Source: Pseudarthrobacter sp. BIM B-2242 (GTDB lineage Bacteria; Actinomycetota; Actinomycetes; Actinomycetales; Micrococcaceae). Taken from it: a stretch of DNA of 64,000 nt. Under the pieces are notes generated by a model. It did not search any database. It was not told the origin of the DNA and saw only the letters and a list, made by a program, of their open reading frames with translations. Made by a program: the position numbers and the translations under genes. The stretch covers positions 124,001 through 188,000 of the forward strand of contig NZ_CP061722.1 in assembly GCF_014764445.1 (NCBI RefSeq). The letters run 5' to 3'. Below are positions 39,978 to 48,331 of the stretch, one piece after another. The first letter of the stretch is position 1. Each line of letters starts with the position of its first letter.

Positions 39978-40817
39978 ATGACGTTCACACCAGCCCGCCA
40001 GCCTGAAGGCATCCCCACCGGAGGCCAGTTCGCGGCCGCCGCCCACTCCGACGCCGTTGCCTCCCTGCAGCCGACGCACACCATCTACACAGCCCCGTTG
40101 ACCGGGACGATCGAGCTGAAGACCGCCAGCTTCGATACACTTCCGGAATGGCCCGCAGATCTTCCTGAACCGGAGGTGTCCTTCGACTTCAGCGGCGGCA
40201 AGTGCGAAACGTACGTCACCGTCGACAACCAGGTCATGACCTTCTGGGAGTCCGACAGCGACGGCATCATCAACAACACGTACAACGGCGAGAACCCATG
40301 GGAAGAGTTCGACGAGGAAGACCAGGAGAAGGCCCTCGAATGGGGAAAGCAGGTCCACAGGCGGATCGACTCCTCCACGTACGGCATCATGATCGAAGCC
40401 TGCACGAAAACGGACATGCGGGACATCATCCTCGCCCAGGGACTGGGCAAGGACCCCGCCCCGGAGCCGGCGGCTCCGGACCTGACCAGCACGCCCGTCC
40501 GGGATGCCTACCTGTTGGAGGCTGAGGCACGCCTCGCGCAAGCCGTCCAGGAGATCCAGGGCGTTTACATGATCGGCGCAGCCCAGGAGCTGCGCAAGGA
40601 CTTCCCCGCCATCGACTCGTTTGAGCTCACCGCAGGCGGCAAGGGCCTGGAAATAGCGGCGGCCTGGGACGCCGACGGCAACGAGATCGACCGCAGCACC
40701 GTCCAGGCGGCGGACCGGGAAGTGTTCCGCTACCGGAATGAGGACGACTTCAACACCTTCCTGGACGGACGGACCATCACGGTCGAGGAGGCGATCAGCT
40801 TCCGGCCCGGCGCCTGA
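39978..40817 (+). CDS. tagged protein 8, unknown body
   Basis: 279 residues. Canonical tag: RQPEGIPTGGQFAAAAHSDA. Body: a beta-rich first part (PEVSFDFSGGKCETYVTVDN), then a helical part with EEFDEEDQEKALEWGKQVHR and a C-terminal alpha/beta part (DSFELTAGGKGLEIAAAWDA, DGRTITVEEAIS). No family recognised. Box-determined start, terminator behind. Confidence 0.73.
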   Translation: MTFTPARQPEGIPTGGQFAAAAHSDAVASLQPTHTIYTAPLTGTIELKTASFDTLPEWPADLPEPEVSFDFSGGKCETYVTVDNQVMTFWESDSDGIINNTYNGENPWEEFDEEDQEKALEWGKQVHRRIDSSTYGIMIEACTKTDMRDIILAQGLGKDPAPEPAAPDLTSTPVRDAYLLEAEARLAQAVQEIQGVYMIGAAQELRKDFPAIDSFELTAGGKGLEIAAAWDADGNEIDRSTVQAADREVFRYRNEDDFNTFLDGRTITVEEAISFRPGA

Positions 40818-40828
40818 GCCTCCACATG

Positions 40829-40864
40829 AGAGCCCTGCCCCGTCCCCGGGTCGGGGCTCTTGTG
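40829..40864 (+). terminator. rho-independent terminator
   Basis: AGAGCCC (40829-40835) with GGGCTCT (40854-40860), with CCCCG/CGGGG pairing inside, then TGTG. Confidence 0.65.
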
Positions 40865-40880
40865 CGTCCTGGCCCTGATG

Positions 40881-40889
40881 CCGCACACA
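40881..40889 (+). promoter_or_regulatory. CCGCACACA promoter box, leaderless type
   Basis: Box 7 nt before the ATG at 40897. It heads an operon of four overlapping tagged genes (40897-44067). Confidence 0.72.
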
Positions 40890-40896
40890 GAAAGGC

Positions 40897-41640
40897 ATGA
40901 CGTTCAACCCATCCCGCCAGCCCGAAGGCATTCCCACCGGAGGCCAGTTCGCGGCCACCGCCCACTCCGACAATGTCCCCGCCCTGGCGGGAATTCCGGC
41001 AGCGCCCGTTGATCCATCAGTGAGCCCCACGACGCCGTGGCGGCCCTACGTCATTACCGAGGACGAGGACGGCGCCCTGCATTACGACGACGTCACTGCC
41101 GACTGGGAAATGCAGCACAAGGAACCGCGGACCCGCTCCGAGATCCGTCAGGCCCTCTCCTGCCCGCGCCTTGCCGGCCGGCAGGGCCGTGTCGTCGACC
41201 TCGGCTTCGTGACCTCGCGCAGGAACTCCACCATGGATGACGACTACGACGTCGTGGGCCCCGAGTCCGGCGCACCCCTGGTCATCCGCGTCAACGACGG
41301 CTTCCACCGCCTGCACGTCCGCTCCGGCAACGTCCAGATCGAAGTCAAAAACGGCTTCGGCGGCGGCACCACCATCCACGGCGGCGACGTCGGCGTGGTG
41401 GTCGACGGACAGAACAAGTACTTCGTCGAGACCCACGGCCAGGCCCGGGCCCGGATCGCGATGTCCACCGAATCCAGGGTCCGCGTCTGGGCCCAAAGCA
41501 CCTCGGCCGCCTACGTCACCGGCGGCGGGGACCGCTGCAGCCTCACCGCCTACGACGGCGCCACGATCAACCAGGACGGGCCCGAAGAGAACCGGCTGCA
41601 CGTCCGCCGTCCCGAACTCGAGAAGGAAGGCTGGGCATGA
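40897..41640 (+). CDS. tagged protein 9, beta-helix-like body
   Basis: 247 residues. Canonical tag: RQPEGIPTGGQFAATAHSDN. The C-terminal 130 residues are a series of short strands with Gly turns (HVRSGNVQIEVKNGFGGGTT, GGDVGVVVDGQNKYFVETHG, QARARIAMSTESRVRVWAQS), as in small right-handed beta-helix or solenoid domains. No catalytic motif. First gene of an operon in which each stop overlaps the next ATG by 4 bp. Confidence 0.73.
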   Translation: MTFNPSRQPEGIPTGGQFAATAHSDNVPALAGIPAAPVDPSVSPTTPWRPYVITEDEDGALHYDDVTADWEMQHKEPRTRSEIRQALSCPRLAGRQGRVVDLGFVTSRRNSTMDDDYDVVGPESGAPLVIRVNDGFHRLHVRSGNVQIEVKNGFGGGTTIHGGDVGVVVDGQNKYFVETHGQARARIAMSTESRVRVWAQSTSAAYVTGGGDRCSLTAYDGATINQDGPEENRLHVRRPELEKEGWA

Positions 41641-42617
41641 GCACCAAGCAGTCACGTCAACCCGAAGGCATCCCCACCGGCGGCCAGTTCGCCACCACAC
41701 CCCACAGCGAGCCGGCCGTCGCCCTGGTTGCCTCATCCGGGCACCAGGCGTCCCTGGCCGAAATGGGTGCCGCGGCCCGGGCCGGCATCCCGTACTCCTC
41801 GGCACAGCACATCGCCGGGCTTCTGAGGAAGAGCCCCGAAGCGGTCTACGACGAGAACGTCGCCACGCTGGCCGCAGCGAACGGCTGCACCTACGAGGAC
41901 ATCCACGGCATCCACCGTGTCTTCAACGAGGGTGAACGGCCGCTGGTCGTCACCGGAACCGGGGATGACCTCCCGGACCAGCTCACCGCGGCCGGCCTGA
42001 CCGGGGAGCTCTCTCCGTACACCGGAGACAACCCTGACATCGAGGACGGCGCCTGGGCCTACAAGTCACCCACCGGGCGGGAGCTCGTGCTCAGCCGCAC
42101 CGCCGACGGCGGCTTCATGGTCTGGCACGAAGACCGTTACGACGAGGACTCCTTCCATCTGGAGACCGCACCGGAGGACGTCACCCCGGAATCCAGCGTC
42201 GAGTCCGTCAAGAGCGCCCTCTGGAGCCTTGCCGTCACCGACGCGAACTCCGGCTCGCCCACCCCCCTGTCCAGCGGGGACTTCTACGAGCTGCGCGACG
42301 TGCATCTGGAACAGAACAGCAAGGGCGAAACCTATGCCGAGATCATCGCCAGCAACGACGACGGTATATGGACCACGGTGACCCACAACTTCAGCACCGG
42401 CGCCACCACGGTGGACCGCGATGGAGACCGGCTGACCGGGGTAGCCGCAGACTGGGAGATGGCCGCCGTCTTCGAAGGACTGCACAGCGAACCGGATAAC
42501 GGCGACTTCGACGCCCACGCCAAGACCGTGTTCGGCAACCTTCTCACCCAGGCCGCCTCTGACGAGGACGCAACCCTCTGGGCTGTCCAGCTCGCACAGA
42601 AGAAGGCCGGCCAATGA
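41637..42617 (+). CDS. tagged protein 10, unknown body
   Basis: 326 residues. Canonical tag: RQPEGIPTGGQFATTPHSEP. A helical part follows (AHIAGLLRKSPEAVYDENVA-like stretch after SLAEMGAAARAGIPYSSAQH), then beta-rich regions (RELVLSRTADGGFMVWHEDR, YAEIIASNDDGIWTTVTHNF) with a late helix VFGNLLTQAASDEDATLWAV. No family recognised. Overlaps the neighbours by 4 bp on both sides. Confidence 0.72.
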   Translation: MSTKQSRQPEGIPTGGQFATTPHSEPAVALVASSGHQASLAEMGAAARAGIPYSSAQHIAGLLRKSPEAVYDENVATLAAANGCTYEDIHGIHRVFNEGERPLVVTGTGDDLPDQLTAAGLTGELSPYTGDNPDIEDGAWAYKSPTGRELVLSRTADGGFMVWHEDRYDEDSFHLETAPEDVTPESSVESVKSALWSLAVTDANSGSPTPLSSGDFYELRDVHLEQNSKGETYAEIIASNDDGIWTTVTHNFSTGATTVDRDGDRLTGVAADWEMAAVFEGLHSEPDNGDFDAHAKTVFGNLLTQAASDEDATLWAVQLAQKKAGQ

Positions 42618-42994
42618 GTCAGCTCCGCCAACCGGAGGGGATCCCGGCCGGCGGGCAGTTCGCCGCTGCCGCCCACAGCGAGCCGGGGCTGTCTCTGGCG
42701 GTCCTGCCAGACTCCTGCATCGGCTACGGCGACGTCATCTCGGAGACCGTGGACGAGGACGGCGCGGAGCGGGTCGTGACCGCAATGACCTCCACCCCGG
42801 AGTTCGATGAGCAGCTGCGCAGCCACCTTGGCATTACGGAGCTGGCACCGGTGCAGGTGAGCTACGAGGTGGTCTATTACGACGGCGATGAAGGCCAGGT
42901 GTACGTGGCCTCCTGCGCCGGCAAACAGGCGACTTCACACAGCCGGAGCACCCTCCTGAAACAGATCACCTCACCGAAAGAGACTGCCCGATGA
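42614..42994 (+). CDS. tagged protein 11, small
   Basis: 126 residues. Tag right at the N-terminus: RQPEGIPAGGQFAAAAHSEP. Body of about 90 residues: GYGDVISETVDEDGAERVVT, an FDEQLRSHLGITELAPVQVS block and YYDGDEGQVYVASCAG. It lies between two larger tagged genes; because it is directly upstream of the ADP-ribosyltransferase-like gene and coupled to it, an immunity or accessory role is possible but untested. Confidence 0.7.
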   Translation: MSQLRQPEGIPAGGQFAAAAHSEPGLSLAVLPDSCIGYGDVISETVDEDGAERVVTAMTSTPEFDEQLRSHLGITELAPVQVSYEVVYYDGDEGQVYVASCAGKQATSHSRSTLLKQITSPKETAR

Positions 42995-44067
42995 CCATGT
43001 CACGCCAGCCCGAAGGAATCCCCATCGGCGGCCAGTTCGCCGCGCCCCTTCATTCTGAGTCTCCGACGAGTTTGACGGGCACAATGGGTGGCGTGTCAAA
43101 ACTTCCCATCTTCACGCCGGATAGGCTGCAGCGCCTTGCTCCCTTCAAAGAGGTCGAACGGACTGCATCACGGATCGAGTCCCTAAAAGAGCGGCCCTTG
43201 AGAAATTTCGCTGCCATCAGAAGGGCAAATGAAGACCTGGAAGTGAAGGAAGGAAGGCTTGCTATCGTCCAGGGCCTTCTCACGGCAAATGAAGAATGGC
43301 ACAGAAAGAACCCCACGGTGCCGTCGTGGGCCCACGCTGCAGATGAGGGGGCAAATGCTCTTTACTCGGATCTCCGCGAATTGGACATCGTCGCGGAGAA
43401 GACAACCGTGTCTCCGGGATACGAGCGGGCGAAACAGGCTCTGCACTACTCGCAGCTTGATGATGCAGAGCGCGCAATACTCATCAATTACTTTCACTCC
43501 CACAAGCCTCATGATGGAGACGACCACTTGTCCCCCGGGGATGCCTATTGGCCCACGCAGAGGCTCCTCGATCGGGTGGCATCAAAGCTTCCGCCGATGA
43601 GCAGCCCGGTAACAGTGTGGCGAGGGGAGATTCTCACTACCAACCGGTTCGCCACCAGCGGGACCAAGCAGAACAATGTCGACCGAATAAACCGTCTGAT
43701 GAACCTAAACCCGGGTGACTCCCTCACTTGGGACAGCTGCGTGGCCACGTCACTGCAAATGCGCCTCGCAGCGAAATACGACTTCTGCTTCCCCAGACAC
43801 CCCGAAGATTTCCAGCGCAGCGTCACTTGGGACGGAAGCAACGATGTTGAGCACTCAGTCCTGTTTGAGATGGAGACGGACCGCGGAGTGTTCATCGACA
43901 GAGGTCTTGCTTCGGCAGCGCCAGTGAACGAAGACGAGATTCTATTGCCCCAGCACATGGAATTCACTGTTCTTGGGCACTGGCAGATGGACGCGGAGCG
44001 CGCCGATCGGGAAGCCAATAAGGCTATTCACGTCATCAAATTGAAGCTGAAATCACAAGGCACCTAG
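42991..44067 (+). CDS. tagged protein 12, ADP-ribosyltransferase-like toxin
   Basis: 358 residues. Tag: RQPEGIPIGGQFAAPLHSES. The C-terminal 150 residues show the R-S-E class ADP-ribosyltransferase signature in order: VTVWRGEI (Arg211), SCVATSLQMRLAA (S-T-S-like, Ser254) and NEDEILLPQHMEF with E314-x-E316. R-S-E enzymes transfer ADP-ribose from NAD to host proteins, as in many bacterial toxins. The 3' four fifths of the gene are visibly less GC-rich than the neighbours, while the tag-coding part is not, as if a foreign effector was joined to the tag. Overlaps the upstream gene by 4 bp. Confidence 0.76.
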   Translation: MTMSRQPEGIPIGGQFAAPLHSESPTSLTGTMGGVSKLPIFTPDRLQRLAPFKEVERTASRIESLKERPLRNFAAIRRANEDLEVKEGRLAIVQGLLTANEEWHRKNPTVPSWAHAADEGANALYSDLRELDIVAEKTTVSPGYERAKQALHYSQLDDAERAILINYFHSHKPHDGDDHLSPGDAYWPTQRLLDRVASKLPPMSSPVTVWRGEILTTNRFATSGTKQNNVDRINRLMNLNPGDSLTWDSCVATSLQMRLAAKYDFCFPRHPEDFQRSVTWDGSNDVEHSVLFEMETDRGVFIDRGLASAAPVNEDEILLPQHMEFTVLGHWQMDAERADREANKAIHVIKLKLKSQGT

Positions 44068-44092
44068 GCATCTGTCTCCTAGGGCAGGGAGG

Positions 44093-44101
44093 CCGCACAC
44101 A
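44093..44101 (+). promoter_or_regulatory. CCGCACACA promoter box, leaderless type
   Basis: Box 7 nt before the ATG at 44109, spacer GAAGGGC. Confidence 0.7.
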
Positions 44102-44108
44102 GAAGGGC

Positions 44109-45017
44109 ATGACGTTCACACCAGCCCGCCAGCCCGAAGGAATCCCCATCGGCGGCCAGTTCGCCGCCAGCGCCCACTCCGAACCCGACGTTGCCCTCGG
44201 ATCCCCCGGGCACGCCCGCCTGGTGCTGCCCAAGGACCCGTTCCTGGGCCGGCACGCCGGCTGCCCCGAACCGCGCCCGGCGGAGTGGGTGTTCGGCCGT
44301 GACGAGTGCGTTGACGCGGCCGTCGGCACCGTCATGGACGGTCCGCTCTCCCGCGGCGTGGTGAACGCCCAGCGGCGGATCGCCTTCCATGCCTGGGATG
44401 AGTGGGCCACCGCCCGCGCCCACGAAACCAAGGATCCTGCCTACCAGGAGTTCCTGTACGGGCTGCGCACCGGGGTCGCGGCGCTGTACGAGCGGCGCAT
44501 GGACCACTACGACCCGTCCCTGGACCGGTTCAAGCCCGGCGGAACCCCGGCATACACGGCCGACCACGCCCTGCAGATCTCCGGCACCAAGCGGGCGTCC
44601 GCCGAGGACCGGGAACACTGGCGCAAGCTGCTGAAGCACACGCCGTCCGATGCCTGGCACCGGGGCCACCTCGCAGCCGGTCTGGTGCTCAGTGGAGCCG
44701 ACGGCTACTGGGGTCTGCGGGACGATCCCGACGCCGCAGTCCACGGGCCCGAGGACATTGAACCTGACGACGATGCGCTTGACGACGTGGACGACTCCAA
44801 CCAGATCTTCGACTTCGAGGTCATGGGTGAGGAGGGGCTGGCCAGCTACAGCGTCGACAACCTCGGCGGCGGCAGCTACAGCATGTACGCCGAGGACGGG
44901 ACCAGCATCGAGTTCGAGCACCACGGCGACCCGGAGGACCACTACGGCATCCAGGACAAGGCCACGGCAGCCCTCAAGGCCCGCGGCATCATCGACGACG
45001 ACGCCTGGACGTCCTGA
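44109..45017 (+). CDS. tagged protein 13, unknown body
   Basis: 302 residues. Canonical tag: RQPEGIPIGGQFAASAHSEP. The body is helical in its middle (FHAWDEWATARAHETKDPAY, VAALYERRMDHYDPSLDRF, DREHWRKLLKHTPSDAWHRG) and very acidic at the end (EDIEPDDDALDDVDDSNQIF). Cys57-region CPEPRPAEWVFGRDEC is a possible metal or disulfide pair. No family recognised. Confidence 0.72.
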   Translation: MTFTPARQPEGIPIGGQFAASAHSEPDVALGSPGHARLVLPKDPFLGRHAGCPEPRPAEWVFGRDECVDAAVGTVMDGPLSRGVVNAQRRIAFHAWDEWATARAHETKDPAYQEFLYGLRTGVAALYERRMDHYDPSLDRFKPGGTPAYTADHALQISGTKRASAEDREHWRKLLKHTPSDAWHRGHLAAGLVLSGADGYWGLRDDPDAAVHGPEDIEPDDDALDDVDDSNQIFDFEVMGEEGLASYSVDNLGGGSYSMYAEDGTSIEFEHHGDPEDHYGIQDKATAALKARGIIDDDAWTS

Positions 45018-45030
45018 CCCACCGAAAAAG

Positions 45031-45066
45031 AGAAGGACCCCGGCACGATCGCCGGGGTCCTTCTTT
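45031..45066. terminator. bidirectional rho-independent terminator
   Basis: AGAAGGACCCCGGC (45031-45044) and GCCGGGGTCCTTCT (45051-45064), flanked by A and T runs on the two sides; serves the convergent genes at 44109 and 45082. Confidence 0.88.
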
Positions 45067-45081
45067 GGCTATTGCCTTCGG

Positions 45082-45516
45082 TCAGAGCCTGCTGAGCAGT
45101 TCGGCCCGCTTCGACTCGTACTCCTCATCGCTGACCAGGCCCTGCTCCTTGAGCCGGGACAGGTCCTCAATCTGGGATGCGACAGATGGCGCCGGTGCGA
45201 CGGCCGCCGGCCGGTTGTTGCCGATGGACCGGACAATGATGCCCGCCAGAATCATGATGATGCCCAGGACAATCAGGATCCATGTCGGGACAGCCGCCGC
45301 AGCGATACTGTCCTTGCAGTCGGAAGCTGCCCCGCCGAACGAGCCCTGCAGGGTGTCGTACAACTCGGCCACCCTGCTCTTCGGGCTGAAGACGCTGCCG
45401 CACATGCCGCCGGTCTTCACGGAGCCGACGATGATACCGATGATGGACATGGCCAGGCCGATGACCACCAGCCAGATCCAGCCCCTGCGCTTCGGCTGTG
45501 TGATGTTCCCGGACAA
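45082..45516 (-). CDS. SHOCT-domain membrane protein
   Basis: 144 residues from a TTG with GGGGGGA 6 nt upstream (an ATG at 45558 would add 14 residues). Two membrane helices, WIWLVVIGLAMSIIGIIVG and VPTWILIVLGIIMILAGIIV, enclose a Cys-containing loop (GMCGSVFSPK, ASDCKDSI). The C-terminus is a SHOCT (short C-terminal) domain: SQIEDLSRLKEQGLVSDEEY then ESKRAELLSRL, known in oligomerising membrane proteins. No GGQF tag and no promoter box. Confidence 0.76.
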   Translation of the reverse strand: MSGNITQPKRRGWIWLVVIGLAMSIIGIIVGSVKTGGMCGSVFSPKSRVAELYDTLQGSFGGAASDCKDSIAAAAVPTWILIVLGIIMILAGIIVRSIGNNRPAAVAPAPSVASQIEDLSRLKEQGLVSDEEYESKRAELLSRL

Positions 45517-45570
45517 GATTTCCCCCCAATGTTTTCTTAATGATGTCGAGGGAATCATATCCGCACGGAA

Positions 45571-45643
45571 TCCCCGCCGGCCGCACACAGGGAGGCATGA
45601 CTGACACCATTGTGCGCCAGCCGCACGGAATCCCCGCCGGCGG
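45571..45643. repeat. duplicated tag-coding fragment
   Basis: CCGCACGGAATCCCCGCCGG occurs at 45571-45590 and again at 45623-45642, where it encodes the PHGIPAG of the tag. The first copy is outside the gene and immediately abuts the promoter box, as left by a past recombination within tag-coding sequence. Confidence 0.7.
45581..45589 (+). promoter_or_regulatory. CCGCACACA promoter box, leaderless type
   Basis: Box 7 nt before the ATG at 45597. Confidence 0.7.
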
Positions 45644-46058
45644 CCAATTCGCACCCACCGCCCACGCCGAATCCGACATCTCCATCGGTTCTTCTCCGGC
45701 CACCGCCGCCCTCGGCAAGTACCAGGTCTCCGCACCGGCGCTCCACGCCGCCCGCGAAGTGTGGGCCGCCGTGAAGAACGAACGGGAGGACTACGCAATC
45801 CACGAAGCAGCATGTGACTGGGCCCGGGACCGCGGCTACGAAGCGGAAACCTGGGACACCTACGAGCACGCAGACCAGGCACATGGAACCGGGGTCGTCC
45901 TGGTTCACAGCTGGGGCGCGGCGGTAACCCTCTCCGGCCAGGGCATCCGGAACTTCTCCGTTGACCTCGACGGGGACGGTGACTCCCTTGACAAGGGTGA
46001 TGATGACGGCTCCATCGCCCCTGTCACCTTCATCTACATTCCGGCCGCCGGCGACTGA
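45597..46058 (+). CDS. tagged protein 14, unknown body
   Basis: 153 residues. Tag: RQPHGIPAGGQFAPTAHAES. The body has a helical part (PALHAAREVWAAVKNEREDY, AACDWARDRGYEAET) and a beta-rich end (GVVLVHSWGAAVTLSGQGIR, SIAPVTFIYIP). No family recognised. Start fixed by the box; the tag-coding repeat upstream is not part of the reading frame used. Confidence 0.72.
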   Translation: MTDTIVRQPHGIPAGGQFAPTAHAESDISIGSSPATAALGKYQVSAPALHAAREVWAAVKNEREDYAIHEAACDWARDRGYEAETWDTYEHADQAHGTGVVLVHSWGAAVTLSGQGIRNFSVDLDGDGDSLDKGDDDGSIAPVTFIYIPAAGD

Positions 46059-46082
46059 CCTGCTGCCGCTTTTCGCCGGCAG

Positions 46083-46091
46083 CCGCACACA
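46083..46091 (+). promoter_or_regulatory. CCGCACACA promoter box with long leader
   Basis: Box 84 nt before the ATG at 46176. A GTG 8 nt after the box opens no sustained frame. Confidence 0.55.
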
Positions 46092-46175
46092 TAAGGGTGT
46101 GTTCACCTGCGCTGCCGCCGCCCGCCGTTCACCGGGCCGGCGGCAGCGCGTTCCCGTACGACCTGAAAGCGCCTG

Positions 46176-46670
46176 ATGTCCCTCGCTGTTCCGACCACCG
46201 CCACCGCACCGAGCACCGACGAAAAGCAGCTCCCGACCTTTGAAGACACGGGGGTTCCGTACCGCGAGCAGCCCATGGTCTCGCATTTCCTGGGCCGGGC
46301 CCTGGATGTCCTGGTTGTCGGCGGCGCCACGGCCGCCGTCATGCTCAGCCTCTATGCCGTCGGCAGCACCGCCATGCCTGCCTTCGATGCCTGGCAGGGC
46401 TCTGTCCTCCTGCTCGCGGTCATGTTGTCCGCCACCTTCCTGTACGGCTGCCTCGCAGGCACTGCAGGAACCCTCGGTGATCTCGTTACGGGGATGCGCA
46501 CTGTCCGGCGTACAGACGGCAGCCGGCCCGGCTTTTGGGTCGGCGGTCTCCGCGCCCTGGGATGGCTGCTCAACATCGTCTTTGTCGTCATGCTCAGCGA
46601 CACCGGCGGTGTCGAATCCAGGTTCGTTGCCGTACGCCGCGATTCCTTGTCCGCACGGGCGGCATCGTGA
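46176..46670 (+). CDS. RDD-family membrane protein
   Basis: 164 residues. HFLGRALDVLVVGGATAAVM begins the RDD domain, with further helices SVLLLAVMLSATFLYGCLAG and FWVGGLRALGWLLNIVFVVM, and the family's GTLGDLVTGMRTVRR turn between them. RDD proteins are three-helix membrane proteins, some of them transporters. Ribosome binding site CTGAAAG. It is not tagged. The stop overlaps the next start. Confidence 0.72.
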   Translation: MSLAVPTTATAPSTDEKQLPTFEDTGVPYREQPMVSHFLGRALDVLVVGGATAAVMLSLYAVGSTAMPAFDAWQGSVLLLAVMLSATFLYGCLAGTAGTLGDLVTGMRTVRRTDGSRPGFWVGGLRALGWLLNIVFVVMLSDTGGVESRFVAVRRDSLSARAAS

Positions 46671-46813
46671 CGGCGGCCAAGCCGGCGCGCACAAAATCCG
46701 TACTCGAGCTGCTGGGAGACGGACGCACCAGAGGGCTGGAGCGCTACCACGCAGCCCGCTACGGCAGACCGTCACTCCTGGAGCGAATCCTCACGAGGTG
46801 GGCGCGCAAGTGA
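46667..46813 (+). CDS. 48-residue basic protein
   Basis: GTG start overlapping the RDD gene's stop by 4 bp. Product MTAAKPARTKSVLELLGDGR then TRGLERYHAARYGRPSLLER and ILTRWARK: amphipathic, strongly basic. Support is the coupled start and codon pattern; function unknown. Confidence 0.5.
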   Translation: MTAAKPARTKSVLELLGDGRTRGLERYHAARYGRPSLLERILTRWARK

Positions 46814-46877
46814 CCCCGACCGAGGCTGCCGAAACCCCGAAGTACCAATCAACCCAAAACCGATCAAGGGAGAAATC

Positions 46878-47594
46878 ATGACCACCGAACCGAACCGCGT
46901 CGACGCCGGCGTCCCCACAGGAGGCCAGTTCGCCGCCAAGATCAAGAGCGACGATGTGCCCTCCCTGGTCCGCCCCGAAGGCGAAGCAGCACTGCTGGGT
47001 TTCCTGGCCAACCGTGACCTGGTCCGTGAACGCCGGGAGCGCCTCTACGAACAGAAGGCGGCCCTTGACCGCCAGGCATCCCAGATGGCCGTCCGCGGCC
47101 TCGCCGTAACCCTCTTGAAGAGGTACCCCGACGCCGCCGTCCTGCGCATCGCCGAGAACGAGAACGAAAACGGCTGCTACCAGGCCGTCAAGCTCGAAGC
47201 CGCCGACGGGACCGTCCTGAAGGATCAGGCAGATGAAGACTGGCTGTACGAGTCCGCAGTGAACGGCACCGAGGTCCAGGAGTTCGTGGACGACCTGAGC
47301 CTGGATGACAGCTCATGGATGTCGGGCATCGCCACCAGCACCACCCGCAAGCACGACTTCAAGTCCGCAGCGATCGACCTCCGGGCCGCCGCAGCTCCGA
47401 TCCCCTACGACCCGGACCAGGACGACATCACCAAGCGGCCTCTGAGCGAGGAGGAGCAGGAACTCCTGGTCAAGGCCGCACGTGCCGGCGTCAGCGAGCT
47501 GGAGGATCGGGTGGGCGAACGGTCGGGCGATTACACCCGCCAAGAGCTGCAAGAACTGTCGGACGAGGTTGACGCGCTCAACAAGCTCCTCTGA
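46878..47594 (+). CDS. tagged protein 15, paralog of protein 16
   Basis: 238 residues. Tag: RVDAGVPTGGQFAAKIKSDD (lysine in place of the His). The body shares with tagged protein 16: a helix before L-A-V-T-L-L/AILAKHP pattern (LAVTLLKRYPDAAVLRIAEN), then AADGTVLK-x-Q-x-DEDW and a DLRAA strand. It is followed by an extra acidic helix pair (SEEEQELLVKAARAGVSELE). AGGGAGA is the ribosome binding site, so it is translated from a leader. Confidence 0.73.
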   Translation: MTTEPNRVDAGVPTGGQFAAKIKSDDVPSLVRPEGEAALLGFLANRDLVRERRERLYEQKAALDRQASQMAVRGLAVTLLKRYPDAAVLRIAENENENGCYQAVKLEAADGTVLKDQADEDWLYESAVNGTEVQEFVDDLSLDDSSWMSGIATSTTRKHDFKSAAIDLRAAAAPIPYDPDQDDITKRPLSEEEQELLVKAARAGVSELEDRVGERSGDYTRQELQELSDEVDALNKLL

Positions 47595-47608
47595 CCGGTA
47601 TCACCAGG

Positions 47609-47643
47609 AAGGGCCCGCACAGCGAACTGCGCGGGCCCTTCTG
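47609..47643 (+). terminator. rho-independent terminator
   Basis: AAGGGCCCGC (47609-47618) pairs with GCGGGCCCTT (47631-47640), then CTG. Confidence 0.8.
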
Positions 47644-47704
47644 CGTCCCCTGCTAGGGCGGGATCCCAATGTCCCATGTGTGCCGTGCCGCGGTCCAGAG
47701 CCGG

Positions 47705-47713
47705 CCGCACACA
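47705..47713 (+). promoter_or_regulatory. CCGCACACA promoter box, leaderless type
   Basis: Box 7 nt before the ATG at 47721. Confidence 0.7.
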
Positions 47714-47720
47714 GATTGGC

Positions 47721-48263
47721 ATGAGCAAAGAACCCAGCCGCGTTGACGCCGGCGTCCCTGCCGGCGGCCAGTTCGCCAAGACCGCCCATTCCGACACTGT
47801 CCCCACCCTGGACGTTGCAGCCGAGAAGACCGCCACGGAACAGTTCGCCGCCTACCTCGAGTCCGAGGCTGTGATCAGCCGGCACCGGGAACAGGCCGAA
47901 GCCCTGGACAAGGTGCACCAGATCAAATCGCTGCGCTGCCTCTCGGCGGCCATCCTCGCCAAGCACCCGGACGCCGCGACCCTGGAGATCACCGAGAACG
48001 AGGACGGCGAAAACCAGTACGACCTCATCTCCGTCACGGCCGCCGACGGCACCGTCCTGGAAGGTGAAGACATCGACGAGGACTGGGGCGAGGAACTGGC
48101 GTTCGATGACGGACCCGACCTGCAGGGGCTGCTCTATGCCCTCGACCTCAAGGACGACGCGTGGGCGGCAGGGGTCGCAGAATTCGATGGGAAGGACCGC
48201 CGGTACACGCGGCGGGCCACGATTGACCTGAAGGCCGCAGTCAACGCCCCACTGCCCCAGTAA
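47721..48263 (+). CDS. tagged protein 16, paralog of protein 15
   Basis: 180 residues. Tag: RVDAGVPAGGQFAKTAHSDT. The body aligns with tagged protein 15 (LSAAILAKHPDAATLEITEN, VTAADGTVLEGEDIDEDW, RRATIDLKAAV), so tag and body were duplicated together here. No family recognised. Terminated by a strong hairpin shared with the convergent gene. Confidence 0.73.
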   Translation: MSKEPSRVDAGVPAGGQFAKTAHSDTVPTLDVAAEKTATEQFAAYLESEAVISRHREQAEALDKVHQIKSLRCLSAAILAKHPDAATLEITENEDGENQYDLISVTAADGTVLEGEDIDEDWGEELAFDDGPDLQGLLYALDLKDDAWAAGVAEFDGKDRRYTRRATIDLKAAVNAPLPQ

Positions 48264-48280
48264 GCCTGACTGGCGACGAC

Positions 48281-48318
48281 AAAGACCCCGCACCGGAGAA
48301 CGGTGCGGGGGTCTTTCT
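48281..48318. terminator. bidirectional rho-independent terminator
   Basis: AAAGACCCCGCAC (48281-48293) and GTGCGGGGGTCTTT (48303-48316). Lies between convergent genes. Confidence 0.85.
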
Positions 48319-48331
48319 GCTCTCCCGGGAA

